From Bog-159 sp049516155 (GTDB lineage Bacteria > Acidobacteriota > Terriglobia > Bryobacterales > Bryobacteraceae), in the NCBI GenBank assembly GCA_049516155.1, contig JBEKTJ010000120.1, forward strand, positions 1 to 19,956: a stretch of 19,956 nucleotides of DNA, given 5' to 3'. The notes under the pieces are model-generated. The model did not search any database and was not told the origin of the DNA. It worked only from the letters and a program-made list of their open reading frames with translations. Positions within the stretch are counted from its first letter, which is position 1, and every line of letters starts with the position of its first letter. Shown here one piece after another: positions 6,487-13,672 of the stretch. Made by a program: the position numbers and the translations under genes.

Positions 6487-7506
6487 ATGAAAAAGAGTAG
6501 TCTGTGGCTGGGCGTCTTTGGCGCCCTCGCCATCCTGCTGGTTGCCGCGCAAGCCAAAGTGCTGATCAACGCGGCCGGCGCCACATTTCCATATCCGATC
6601 TATGGCAAGTGGCTGGAAGAGTTCGCCAAAGTCTATCCGGACGCGCAGATCAACTATCAGTCGATCGGCTCCGGCGGCGGAATCCGGCAGTTCTCGGCCG
6701 GAACGGTGGACTTCGGCGCTTCGGACATGCCGATGACCGACGAGCAGCTCAGCACGTTCAAGAGCAAGCCGCTGCACTTTCCCACGGTGTTGGGCGGCAT
6801 TGTGCCGACGTACAATATTCCTGGCGTCGCCCAGGAGTTGAAGTTCACTCCCGAGGCGCTGGCGGGGATTTATTTGGGCAAGATCGTGAAGTGGAACGAT
6901 CCGGAGTTGCAGAAAGCGAATCCCGGCGTCAAACTGCCGGCTAACGAGATCGTCGTGGTGCACCGTTCCGAAGGTAGCGGCACCAGCTTCGTGTTCACCG
7001 ATTACCTTTCGAAAGTCAGCCCGGAATGGAAGACCAAAGTGGGCGTAAATGCTTCGGTAAGCTGGCCGGTGGGCTTGGGAGGTAAGGGCAATGAAGGCGT
7101 GGCCGGGGTCGTCAAGCAGACCCCTAACTCGGTCGGCTACGTCGAGCTCATCTATGTGCTCCAGAACAAAATGACCTACGGTTCTCTGCGCAATGCAGCC
7201 GGAGTGTTCCTCAAAGCGGACCTGGATAGCGTCACGGAAGCGGCTGCCACGGCTGCCAAGACGATGCCCGCCGACTTCCGGGTTTCCATTACCAACGCCC
7301 CCGGAAAAAGGGCTTACCCGATCTCCACCTTCACCTACTTGCTGATACCATCGAAGATTGACGATCAGGAGAAGAAGAAGGCCATCGTCGCGTTTGTCCA
7401 CTGGATGCTGAACGACGGGCAGAAGTACGCGGCGGCTCTGGCGTATGCTCCGCTGCCCAAAGATGTAGTCGCCAAAGAAGAAAAACAGATTGCGCTGATT
7501 AAGTGA
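6487..7506 (+). CDS. pstS: Phosphate ABC transporter substrate-binding protein PstS
   Basis: This 339-aa periplasmic protein captures orthophosphate for the PstCAB importer. It has a signal peptide (1-23, ending AQA) and no lipobox. The phosphate-binding segments are readable: AGATFPYPIY (30-39), SIGSGGGIRQF (59-69), DFGASDMPM (76-84) and HRSEGSGTSFVF (159-170). Length is typical of the family. AAAGGAG ends 6 bases before the ATG. It is the first gene of pstSCAB-phoU, with its stop touching the pstC start region. Expression is probably driven by the PHO-box-like promoter upstream of the porin through the repeat-bearing 139-base gap, as no separate PHO box was seen directly before pstS. Confidence 0.95.
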   Translation: MKKSSLWLGVFGALAILLVAAQAKVLINAAGATFPYPIYGKWLEEFAKVYPDAQINYQSIGSGGGIRQFSAGTVDFGASDMPMTDEQLSTFKSKPLHFPTVLGGIVPTYNIPGVAQELKFTPEALAGIYLGKIVKWNDPELQKANPGVKLPANEIVVVHRSEGSGTSFVFTDYLSKVSPEWKTKVGVNASVSWPVGLGGKGNEGVAGVVKQTPNSVGYVELIYVLQNKMTYGSLRNAAGVFLKADLDSVTEAAATAAKTMPADFRVSITNAPGKRAYPISTFTYLLIPSKIDDQEKKKAIVAFVHWMLNDGQKYAAALAYAPLPKDVVAKEEKQIALIK

Positions 7507-7508
7507 TT

Positions 7509-8486
7509 ATGGCAACCCCGGCGCCAACAAGCGCGCCTCCTCGCCCTGGCGCGCGGGCTCTGCTTCTGCGTCTGCGTAGCGGAGACGAGGTGGCGCGCCT
7601 GATCGCCCTGGCATTCGCCTCCAGCATCCTGCTGGTTACCGTGGGGTTGATCTACCAGCTCTGGGTGACCTCCGCACTGCCCAGGCACAAGTTCGGATTC
7701 GGCTTTCTCACATCGTCGCTGTGGAACCCGGTAAGCGGCCAGTTCGGCGCGCTGCCGTTTATTTATGGCACTGTGATTACTTCGGCGATCGCCCTGCTCA
7801 TCGCCGTGCCCCTCGGCGTGGGGGCCGCGATTTTCCTTTCGGAACTGGCGCCGCCGCGCATCTCCAGCACGTTTACTTTCTTCATTGAATTGCTGGCCGC
7901 CGTGCCCAGCGTGATCTACGGCTTGCTGGCCATCTTCACGCTGGTGCCGTTGATGCGCGATTACGTGGAGCCCTTCCTGAAACAGACGCTGGGGTTCCTG
8001 CCGCTGTTCACGGGTCCCGTGTTCGGCTTCGGATATCTCACGGCGGGTGTGATCCTGGCCATCATGACCCTGCCGTTCATCATTTCCATATCCCGCGAGG
8101 CATTGCTGGAAGTGCCTACGGAACAGCGGGAGGCGGCGCTGGCGCTGGGCGCGACGCGATGGGAGTCCACCTGGCAGGCGGTGGTGCCCTACGCGCGGCT
8201 GGGGATCTTTGGTTCGATTTTTCTGGGTCTGGCGCGCGCCTTGGGCGAAACCATGGCGGTCACCATGGTCATCGGGAACGACCCCAGCATTCACGCTTCA
8301 CTGTTCGCGCCGGGCTATACCATAGCCGCCGTGATCGCCAACGAATTCTCGGAGGCCACCGGGGACTTATACCTGCAATCTCTGGTGGGCCTCGGCCTGG
8401 TTCTGTTCTTCCTGACCATTGTAATCAACGCTTTGGCGCGGCTGCTGATCGTCGCCACCACGCGCCGCGGGAGCGCCCAGTCATGA
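7509..8486 (+). CDS. pstC: Phosphate ABC transporter permease PstC
   Basis: This inner-membrane subunit (325 aa) forms the phosphate channel with PstA. A cytoplasmic N-terminal tail is followed by about six hydrophobic segments, with the first near 30-52. The BPD_transp_1 EAA loop reads REAALALGATRWESTWQAVV (207-226), the contact site for PstB. LARALGETMAVTMVIGN (241-257) is typical of PstC. A periplasmic loop of about 30 residues precedes the second membrane segment. The ATG at 7509 is used; an in-frame GTG at 7503 overlaps the pstS stop by four bases and is equally possible, since neither has a clear ribosome site. The gene ends in an ATGA overlap with pstA, so synthesis of the two permeases is probably coupled. 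Confidence 0.93.
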   Translation: MATPAPTSAPPRPGARALLLRLRSGDEVARLIALAFASSILLVTVGLIYQLWVTSALPRHKFGFGFLTSSLWNPVSGQFGALPFIYGTVITSAIALLIAVPLGVGAAIFLSELAPPRISSTFTFFIELLAAVPSVIYGLLAIFTLVPLMRDYVEPFLKQTLGFLPLFTGPVFGFGYLTAGVILAIMTLPFIISISREALLEVPTEQREAALALGATRWESTWQAVVPYARLGIFGSIFLGLARALGETMAVTMVIGNDPSIHASLFAPGYTIAAVIANEFSEATGDLYLQSLVGLGLVLFFLTIVINALARLLIVATTRRGSAQS

Positions 8487-9331
8487 GTCCGCGGAACCGC
8501 TGGCGAAAAACCCTGAGCTACATCATGCTGAGCTTAACCGGTGTGTGTGCGCTGGTAGCGGTCGCCATCCTGTTTCTGATGCTCGGCTATCTGGTCTACA
8601 ATGGTTGGCGATCGGTGGATTGGGACTTTTTCACGAAACTACCCAAGTCGCCCGGCGAAACGGGGGGCGGCATGGCCAACGCCATCGTTGGCAGCTTCCA
8701 GATCATTCTGCTGGCGACCGCGATCGGTCTGCCGGTGGGCTTTATGGCGGGTATCTACCTTTCCGAATTCGGCGGCAGGACCTACGCCTTCCTGGTGCGC
8801 TACATGGCGGATCTGCTGAATGGTGTGCCCTCGATCGTGATTGGCATCTTCGCGTACGCAGTAGTGGTGGTTCCCATGCACGGAAACTCCGCGCTGGCCG
8901 GCGGCTTGGCCCTGGCGGTGATGCTGATTCCAATTACCGCCCGCAGCACCGAGCAGTTCTTGAGTTCCGTACCCCAGACCCTGCGCGAGGGCGCCCTGGC
9001 GCTGGGGGCGAGCAAATGGAAGACCATTGCCACCGTGGTAGTACCGGCGGCCTATCGCGGAATTGCGACGGGCATGATTCTGGGAGTGGCCCGCATCGCC
9101 GGCGAAACGGCGCCGCTGCTATTCACCAGCGGAAACAACGCTTACATGAGTAGCGGCTTCACCCAGCCCACCGCCTCGCTGCCCGTGATGATTTTCTTGC
9201 GCGCCACGGCGCCCTACGAAGACTGGCATCGCCAGGCGTGGGCGGCCGGAATGGTTCTATTGTTGCTGGTGTTGTTTGCCAACATCGCCGCCCGCCTGAT
9301 CCTGTCGCGGGGAATCGCAGTCCAAAAATGA
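8483..9331 (+). CDS. pstA: Phosphate ABC transporter permease PstA
   Basis: The second membrane subunit of the phosphate importer (282 aa) has a basic N-terminus followed by about six hydrophobic segments (first at 13-39). The EAA loop REGALALGASKWKTIATVVV (168-187) docks PstB, and VARIAGETAPLLFT (202-215) is the PstA hallmark. The ATG shares four bases with the pstC stop; the open frame continues upstream inside pstC but has no membrane-protein character there, so 8483 is the real start. A matching four-base overlap links it to pstB. Length and motif order are normal for PstA, and nothing appears missing. Confidence 0.95.
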   Translation: MSPRNRWRKTLSYIMLSLTGVCALVAVAILFLMLGYLVYNGWRSVDWDFFTKLPKSPGETGGGMANAIVGSFQIILLATAIGLPVGFMAGIYLSEFGGRTYAFLVRYMADLLNGVPSIVIGIFAYAVVVVPMHGNSALAGGLALAVMLIPITARSTEQFLSSVPQTLREGALALGASKWKTIATVVVPAAYRGIATGMILGVARIAGETAPLLFTSGNNAYMSSGFTQPTASLPVMIFLRATAPYEDWHRQAWAAGMVLLLLVLFANIAARLILSRGIAVQK

Positions 9332-10140
9332 ACGATACGATCATGGGCACCGCTAATCTACCCTCCGCCAGTCCGGCCGCCGGCAAACCGGTCGCGCAGC
9401 CGGGCAAGCTCAAGGCTGTCAATCTCAATTTCTACTACGGCGCGTATCGGGCCTTGTACGATATCACGCTGGAGGTTCCCGCCAACAGGATTACAGCACT
9501 GATCGGGCCGTCCGGATGCGGAAAATCCACCTTCCTGCGGACCCTGAACCGCATCAGCGAAACCATCCGCAATACGCGCGTGGAAGGCCAAGTGCTGCTC
9601 GACGACGAGGACGTTTTGAGCCTGGACGTAACCGCGTTGCGCCGGCGCGTGGGTATGGTTTTCCAGAAATCCAACCCGTTTCCGAAATCCATTTTCGACA
9701 ACGTGGCTTACGGATTGAAGGTAAACGGATTCCACGGCGCGCTGAAGGACGCAGTGGAGCACAGCCTGAAGCGCGCCGCGCTCTGGGAAGAGGTGAAAGA
9801 CAAGCTGCACAAATCCGCCTATGCGCTGTCGGGCGGGCAGCAGCAACGCCTTTGCATCGCGCGCGCCTTGGCGGTGGATCCCGAGGTGCTGCTGCTGGAT
9901 GAGCCTTGCTCGGCGCTCGACCCCATCGCCACGGCCAAGATCGAGGATCTGCTGTTCACTTTGAAAGACCAGTGCACCATTGTGATCGTTACCCATAACA
10001 TGCAGCAGGCGGCGCGGGTTGCGGATGGCACCGGCTTCTTCTTGTTGGGAAAGTTGATCGAGTACAATACGACTGAGGTCATTTTCAAGAATCCCGCCAA
10101 GCAGGAAACCGAGGACTACATCACGGGCAGGTTCGGGTAG
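9328..10140 (+). CDS. pstB: Phosphate ABC transporter ATP-binding protein PstB
   Basis: This 270-aa cytoplasmic ATPase powers phosphate import. Its motifs are the Walker A IGPSGCGKST (59-68), the Q-loop VFQKSNPFPKSIFDNVAYG (111-129, the PstB-specific form), the signature LSGGQQQRL (167-175), Walker B VLLLDEPCSALDP (187-199) and the switch His223 in VTHNMQQAARV. The first 25 residues are a low-complexity extension before the ABC domain. The ATG at 9328 overlaps the pstA stop by four bases; an ATG at 9343 is a possible alternative start within the extension. It is followed 38 bases later by phoU. All catalytic residues are present. Confidence 0.96.
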   Translation: MNDTIMGTANLPSASPAAGKPVAQPGKLKAVNLNFYYGAYRALYDITLEVPANRITALIGPSGCGKSTFLRTLNRISETIRNTRVEGQVLLDDEDVLSLDVTALRRRVGMVFQKSNPFPKSIFDNVAYGLKVNGFHGALKDAVEHSLKRAALWEEVKDKLHKSAYALSGGQQQRLCIARALAVDPEVLLLDEPCSALDPIATAKIEDLLFTLKDQCTIVIVTHNMQQAARVADGTGFFLLGKLIEYNTTEVIFKNPAKQETEDYITGRFG

Positions 10141-10160
10141 GACGGGCCTCCGGCCTGTCC
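10141..10160. repeat. Short hairpin between pstB and phoU
   Basis: Right after the pstB stop, GACGGGCC and GGCCTGTC pair around a TCC loop (one G-T pair). It precedes the phoU ribosome site. With no T-run it is unlikely to terminate transcription, but it could set the relative level of phoU message. Confidence 0.45.
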
Positions 10161-10178
10161 GGGAATTTAGGGAGATGA

Positions 10179-10847
10179 ATGCGGCAATTTTCCGTTGAGC
10201 TCGAAGAACTGCACGAAAAAGTTCTGCAAATGGGCGGCTACGTGGAGTCGGCTATCCACCGCAGTGTGCGTGCGCTTGTGGATCGCGACACGGAACTGGC
10301 GCGTCAGGTTTTGCGCGACGAAGCCCGCATCAACCAGATGGAAATCGAGATCGATAACCTCACCACCCGGCTATTCGCCCTGCGCCAGCCCATGGCCAGG
10401 GACCTGCGTTTCCTGACCGCGACGATGAAGATCAATACCGATCTGGAGCGCATGGGGGACCTGGCAGTGAACATCGCGCAGCGGGCGCTTTCACTGGTGG
10501 CGCAAACGCCGGTAAAGCCGCTGATCGATATCCCGCGCATGGCGCAATTGGTCGAATCCATGCTGCTGCGCGTGTTGGATGCGTTCGTAAAAGGCGATGC
10601 CGAAGAAGCTACCAGTGTGCTGACCGCCGACGATGAAGTCGACGCATTGCGCGACTCGGTTTACCAGGAGCTGGTGGCATACATGCAAAGGGACCCTACC
10701 ACGGTGCCCGCCGCGGTGGACCTGATCTTTGTCGCGCGCAATCTCGAGCGCATCGCCGACCACGCGACGAATATCGCCGAGGATGTGGTCTTCCTGGTGA
10801 AGGGCGTGGACGTCCGGCACCACGCTACCGAAGGCAAGAACGCGTAA
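10179..10847 (+). CDS. phoU: Phosphate signalling/transport regulator PhoU
   Basis: This 222-aa all-helical protein contains two PhoU three-helix repeats. Each shows the metal-binding E/D-rich signature: NTDLERMGDLAVNIAQRA (86-103) in the first and ARNLERIADHATNIAEDVVF (186-205) in the second. PhoU bridges the PstSCAB transporter and the PhoR sensor kinase, holding the Pho response off when phosphate is ample, and limits PstB activity. AGGGAG lies 5-6 bases before the ATG at 10179. An overlapping ATG at 10175 leads to a stop after seven codons and is not used. As the last gene of the operon it completes the set; no phoR or phoB gene follows. Confidence 0.95.
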   Translation: MRQFSVELEELHEKVLQMGGYVESAIHRSVRALVDRDTELARQVLRDEARINQMEIEIDNLTTRLFALRQPMARDLRFLTATMKINTDLERMGDLAVNIAQRALSLVAQTPVKPLIDIPRMAQLVESMLLRVLDAFVKGDAEEATSVLTADDEVDALRDSVYQELVAYMQRDPTTVPAAVDLIFVARNLERIADHATNIAEDVVFLVKGVDVRHHATEGKNA

Positions 10848-10853
10848 TTTCTG

Positions 10854-10910
10854 CTAAGTAAAGGGTTCCACCAAGCTGGCATCGCCCCTCTAACCCTTTT
10901 GGTTACTTAG
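10854..10910. repeat. Long imperfect inverted repeat after phoU, upstream of the sigma-54 site
   Basis: CTAAGTAA + AGGGTT (10854-10867) pairs with AACCCT + TTACTTAG (10892-10910), with a 5-base bulge (TTTGG) and a 24-base loop. It could stop or stabilise the pst-phoU message, though no T-run follows. It also lies 11-67 bases upstream of the sigma-54 promoter, where enhancer-binding activators bind inverted repeats. Confidence 0.55.
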
Positions 10911-10920
10911 GCTGCGGGAC

Positions 10921-10936
10921 TGGCATGCGTATTGCA
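10921..10936 (+). promoter_or_regulatory. Sigma-54 (RpoN) promoter
   Basis: TGGCAT-GCGTA-TTGCA matches the TGGCAC-N5-TTGCW consensus at all but one base. The invariant GG (10922-10923) and GC (10934-10935) are separated by the required 10 bases. Transcription would start near 10946 on the plus strand. No convincing plus-strand protein gene follows for about 640 bases, so the target may be a non-coding RNA. Confidence 0.6.
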
Positions 10937-10945
10937 CGTGTAGAT

Positions 10946-11025
10946 AACAGTTGAAGTGGCGCGAACCGGCGGACTGGGGAGCTGTTCCAAGGAATTGGCA
11001 TCCCGGCTCCGCCGGTTGCTATTTT
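10946..11025 (+). ncRNA. Candidate sigma-54-driven small RNA
   Basis: From the predicted sigma-54 start, an about 80-base segment contains a perfect 10-bp stem (AACCGGCGGA at 10964-10973 with TCCGCCGGTT at 11008-11017). It encloses a smaller hairpin, CCAA-GGAA-TTGG (10987-10998), and is followed by GCTATTTT. The outer stem plus short T-run resembles a weak terminator. It overlaps the 3' end of the opposite-strand gene by about 7 bases. No known RNA family is recognised; the call rests on promoter plus structure. Confidence 0.3.
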
Positions 11026-11234
11026 GGGGCTACCGGGATTCCTGCGCGGGTGAGCGCCGCATGCACTTCAGCCGGCCGCAGGCGTGTAGCGTCGTATTCC
11101 ACAGTGAGGCCGTCCTGTGACGGCGCCAGCGTGATCTTCTGTATCCCGTAAATCGAATATGCGCCAGCGATGCGGGTCATCAACTCGTCATCCAGCGCGT
11201 GTTGCAGTTGGAAGCCCATCTGAACTTTGGTCAT
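11019..11234 (-). CDS. Small HMA-like hypothetical protein
   Basis: The minus strand encodes 71 aa from the ATG at 11234, starting MTKVQMGFQLQHALDDELMT. The arrangement is beta-alpha-beta-beta-alpha-beta: strand KVQMGFQL, helix DDELMTRIAGAYSI, strand YGIQKITLAP, strand GLTVEYDA, helix RPAEVHAALTRAG, strand IPVAPK. This is the order of the heavy-metal-associated (HMA) ferredoxin-like fold, but the metal-binding CxxC is absent, so metal transport is not claimed. Longer starts exist at ATG 11264 and GTG 11285; none has a strong ribosome site, and 11234 was chosen because the first strand begins there. It is convergent with the pst-phoU block and divergent from the DUF3300 gene. Confidence 0.65.
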   Translation of the reverse strand: MTKVQMGFQLQHALDDELMTRIAGAYSIYGIQKITLAPSQDGLTVEYDATRLRPAEVHAALTRAGIPVAPK

Positions 11235-11285
11235 CTCAATCCAGGATAGCTCTTGTAGTCGCATTACGACGTGATCAATGCTCAC

Positions 11286-11591
11286 CGCGCAATGCGCGAT
11301 GGGATGCCTGCTTCCGTCTGGCGATCAATTACGATGCTGGCCGACGAGTATATGCTCCAGTTCAGTGGCTCTAGCCCTTCCGGCCAGCCGGGCGCGGTCC
11401 ATTCCTGTGTGTGTTGCTTTGGGCCTGGCACCGGTCATGGGCGTGGCGAGGCTATTCCTGCCCGAAGAGAGTCCCCTCCACTTAGCGGATGTCAGGCTGC
11501 TAATCCAGCTTGGTAACTTGAGGGCCGTACTGTACGTCGTCACACAAAGCGTTGAATCGAGGGTAGTATTGATGAAACGAGTGCGGCCATT
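11286..11591. other. Intergenic region between the HMA-like gene and the DUF3300 gene
   Basis: These 306 bases separate two divergent genes, so promoters for both probably lie here. I found no open frame with protein-like composition, no strong -10/-35 pair and no sigma-54 match. A TAGTAT lies about 25 bases before the DUF3300 start without a fitting -35. A TGGCACCGG sequence near 11427 lacks the downstream TTGC half of a sigma-54 site. A short palindrome GTAC-T-GTAC occurs near 11530. Confidence 0.5.
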
Positions 11592-12767
11592 ATGCATCTA
11601 ATCGGTGGAATGTTGGGTAAATTCTGTTATCGTTTCGCGGCGCCTTTTGGCGCTCTCTTACTTCTGTGTGCGGCGGTGGCGCAGTCTCCTGCGCCAAACC
11701 CCGCTCCTGCTGATGCGCCGCCAGGGGCGCAGATGCCGCCGCAACAGCTTGACGATCTGGTGGCGCCGATCGCTCTATATCCCGATCCCCTGGTGGCCCA
11801 GGTATTAGCTGCTTCCACTTACCCCATGGAGGTCGCCGAAGCCGAACAATGGCTGCGAGATCATCCCAAGTGGAAGCCTTCGAAGCTGATGGCCGAGGCC
11901 AAGAAACAGAATTGGGATCCCAGCATACAAGGGTTGGTCGCCTTTCCCGATGTGCTCGCCCAGTTGACGCAGAATATGAGTTGGACCACACAGCTTGGCA
12001 ACGCCTTCCTCGCCCAGCAGGCTGATGTGATGCAGGCCGTGCAGCGCATGCGGGCTGAAGCGCAGGCGAAAGGCAAGCTTCATTCGACCCCGCAGGAAAC
12101 CGTCAGCGCGCAAAATCAGAACGGCCAGAGTGTAATCGACATCGAGCCGGGAGATCCGAACGTGTGGTACGTACCGAATTACAACCCGGTATACGTTTGG
12201 GGACCGCCTGTCTGGGGAGTTTATCCCCCGCTCATCTACCCTGGCATAGGTATAGGCTGGGGCTGGTTTCCGGGTATCGATATTGGTCTTTATTTCGGCG
12301 GTTGGGGCGGCTGGGGATGGGGCGGCTGGGGCTGGGGATGCAATTGGTTCGGCGGGGGCATCTTTATCGACAACTCGTTCTTTCACCGTTATGGCTTCCG
12401 CGGTTTTGGCGGAGGTGCGCTGGGCCGGTCGGCTTGGGCGCACGATCCGGCACACCGGCTGGGTGTCCCGTATGCGAATCGCGATGTCGCCAGCCGTTTT
12501 GGGGGGCGCACGGCAGCCGGCGGATTCCGTGGCGCTCCCGCTGAGGGATCTAATCGCGGGGAGGGAGGAACGGCGCGGCAACGCATCGGGAATTCAAGCT
12601 TTGAACAGCGTGGCTATACGGCCAAGCACAGTGTTTTCGGCGGTTATCACAGCGGTGCGGCGGCGCGCACGCAAAGCGACCGCGGCTTCTCCAGCATGGG
12701 CGGCGGGGGGTTCCATGGCGGCGGTGGCGGCGGATTTCACGGTGGTGGCGGAGGGGGGAGGCGATAG
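11592..12767 (+). CDS. DUF3300 domain-containing exported protein
   Basis: This 391-aa protein has a signal peptide (hydrophobic core about 15-30). The DUF3300 domain (about 48-215) shows the family-typical LVAPIALYPDPLVAQVLAAS (56-75), EAEQWLRDHP (83-92), the NWDPSIQGLVAFPDVL stretch (107-122) and WYVPNYNPVYVWGP (192-205). A Trp/Gly-rich hydrophobic tract follows (about 219-255, repeated GWGG units), then a Gly/Arg/Phe-rich tail ending in His-flanked glycine runs (FHGGGGGG). The domain's role is unknown; the tail suggests surface or envelope association. Its stop lies two bases before the DUF2950 ATG, and the two families often occur side by side. Start choice is uncertain: ATG 11592 gives a slightly long leader, and ATG 11610 is possible. 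Confidence 0.88.
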   Translation: MHLIGGMLGKFCYRFAAPFGALLLLCAAVAQSPAPNPAPADAPPGAQMPPQQLDDLVAPIALYPDPLVAQVLAASTYPMEVAEAEQWLRDHPKWKPSKLMAEAKKQNWDPSIQGLVAFPDVLAQLTQNMSWTTQLGNAFLAQQADVMQAVQRMRAEAQAKGKLHSTPQETVSAQNQNGQSVIDIEPGDPNVWYVPNYNPVYVWGPPVWGVYPPLIYPGIGIGWGWFPGIDIGLYFGGWGGWGWGGWGWGCNWFGGGIFIDNSFFHRYGFRGFGGGALGRSAWAHDPAHRLGVPYANRDVASRFGGRTAAGGFRGAPAEGSNRGEGGTARQRIGNSSFEQRGYTAKHSVFGGYHSGAAARTQSDRGFSSMGGGGFHGGGGGGFHGGGGGGRR

Positions 12768-12769
12768 CG

Positions 12770-13663
12770 ATGAGTAACAGGTTGTTTATCGTTAGTGCGG
12801 CTCTGGCGTTAGCTTGCGCGGCGGCTTCAAACGCGCAGGAGCGCTTCGATACTCCCGAGGCCGCGGTGCAAGCCGTTATCGATGCGGCGGACGCGCACGA
12901 CGCGGCGCGGCTGTCGGCCATTTTCGGTCCAGGGGCGAAGGAGATTCTTACTTCGGGCATCGCCGCGCAGGATCAGGCGGAACAAACCGAGTTCGCCCAT
13001 TTGGCGCGCGCGAAGCACCGTCTCGAAATCTCCCCCATGAATCCGAATCGCGCGATCCTCGCAATCGGCGACGAAGACTGGCCGTTTCCGGTGCCCCTAA
13101 TGCGCACGAAGGGCAAGTGGAGCTTCGACGCCTCGGAGACCCCGGCAGAGATGCATGCGCGGCGCATCGGCACACACGAACTTGACGCGATCGAGATATG
13201 CCACGCCTACGTGGAGGCGCAGCAGACGTACGCTTCCGAGGACCGCGATAAAGACGGCATGCTGGAGTACGCGCCGCATCTGATGAGCGCCCCAGGCCGG
13301 CAAGACGGATTGTATTGGGAAGGTGCGAGCGAACCGCTGGTTCCCGTTGGGCTAGCCCAAGCCGCATGGGAAGGCGCCCAAAAGGGCCACGCCAAACCGT
13401 ATCACGGTTATTATTTCCGGGTTCTTGACGGGCAGGGCTCGCATGCCCCGGGTGGCGCGCACAATTACGCCGTAAAGAACAAGTTGATTGGCGGATTTGG
13501 CCTGGTAGCATGGCCGGCCGAATATGGAGTGACCGGAATTCACACGTTCATCGTGAACCAGGACGGGGTGGTCTATGAAAATGATATCGCCCCGATTCCC
13601 GGCAAGCCGGCGCCGCCGATAACACGCTTCGATCCCGACGACTCCTGGCACACCGTCGATTAA
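12770..13663 (+). CDS. DUF2950 family exported protein
   Basis: This 297-aa protein begins with a signal peptide (1-22, cleavage near SNA). The mature part follows the DUF2950 pattern: RFDTPEAAVQAVIDAADAHD (25-44), a section ending in WSFDASETPAEMHARRIG, then CHAYVEAQQTYASEDRDKDG, a YHGYYFRVLDGQG segment and a C-terminal VAWPAEYGVTGIHTFIVNQD. The biochemical role is unknown. It is probably translated with the DUF3300 gene, as the ribosome site lies inside that gene's glycine-rich end (GGGGGGAGG before ATG 12770). The conserved pairing suggests both work in one envelope process. Length is normal for the family and no defect is visible. Confidence 0.9.
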   Translation: MSNRLFIVSAALALACAAASNAQERFDTPEAAVQAVIDAADAHDAARLSAIFGPGAKEILTSGIAAQDQAEQTEFAHLARAKHRLEISPMNPNRAILAIGDEDWPFPVPLMRTKGKWSFDASETPAEMHARRIGTHELDAIEICHAYVEAQQTYASEDRDKDGMLEYAPHLMSAPGRQDGLYWEGASEPLVPVGLAQAAWEGAQKGHAKPYHGYYFRVLDGQGSHAPGGAHNYAVKNKLIGGFGLVAWPAEYGVTGIHTFIVNQDGVVYENDIAPIPGKPAPPITRFDPDDSWHTVD

Positions 13664-13672
13664 ATAGAGACC

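Noticed and set aside
8159..8482. Upstream extension of the pstA open frame
   Set aside because: This part overlaps pstC in another frame, lacks membrane-protein character, and the ATG at 8483 gives a proper PstA N-terminus with an ATGA overlap.
10854..10910. Standard rho-independent terminator for pst-phoU
   Set aside because: The inverted repeat is imperfect, has a 24-base loop and is not followed by a T-run. It is listed as a repeat of uncertain role.
10951..11151. 66-aa plus-strand frame starting with TTG just after the sigma-54 site
   Set aside because: No ribosome site, shadow-type composition, and mostly antisense to the better-supported HMA-like gene.
11427..11443. Second possible sigma-54 site (TGGCACCGGTCATGGGC)
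   Set aside because: The -12 half lacks TTGC at the required spacing, so only the -24 half matches.
12300..12360. Tandem GGCTGGGGATGG-like DNA repeats as a possible repeat array
   Set aside because: They encode the Trp/Gly-rich tract of the DUF3300 protein in frame and need no separate explanation.
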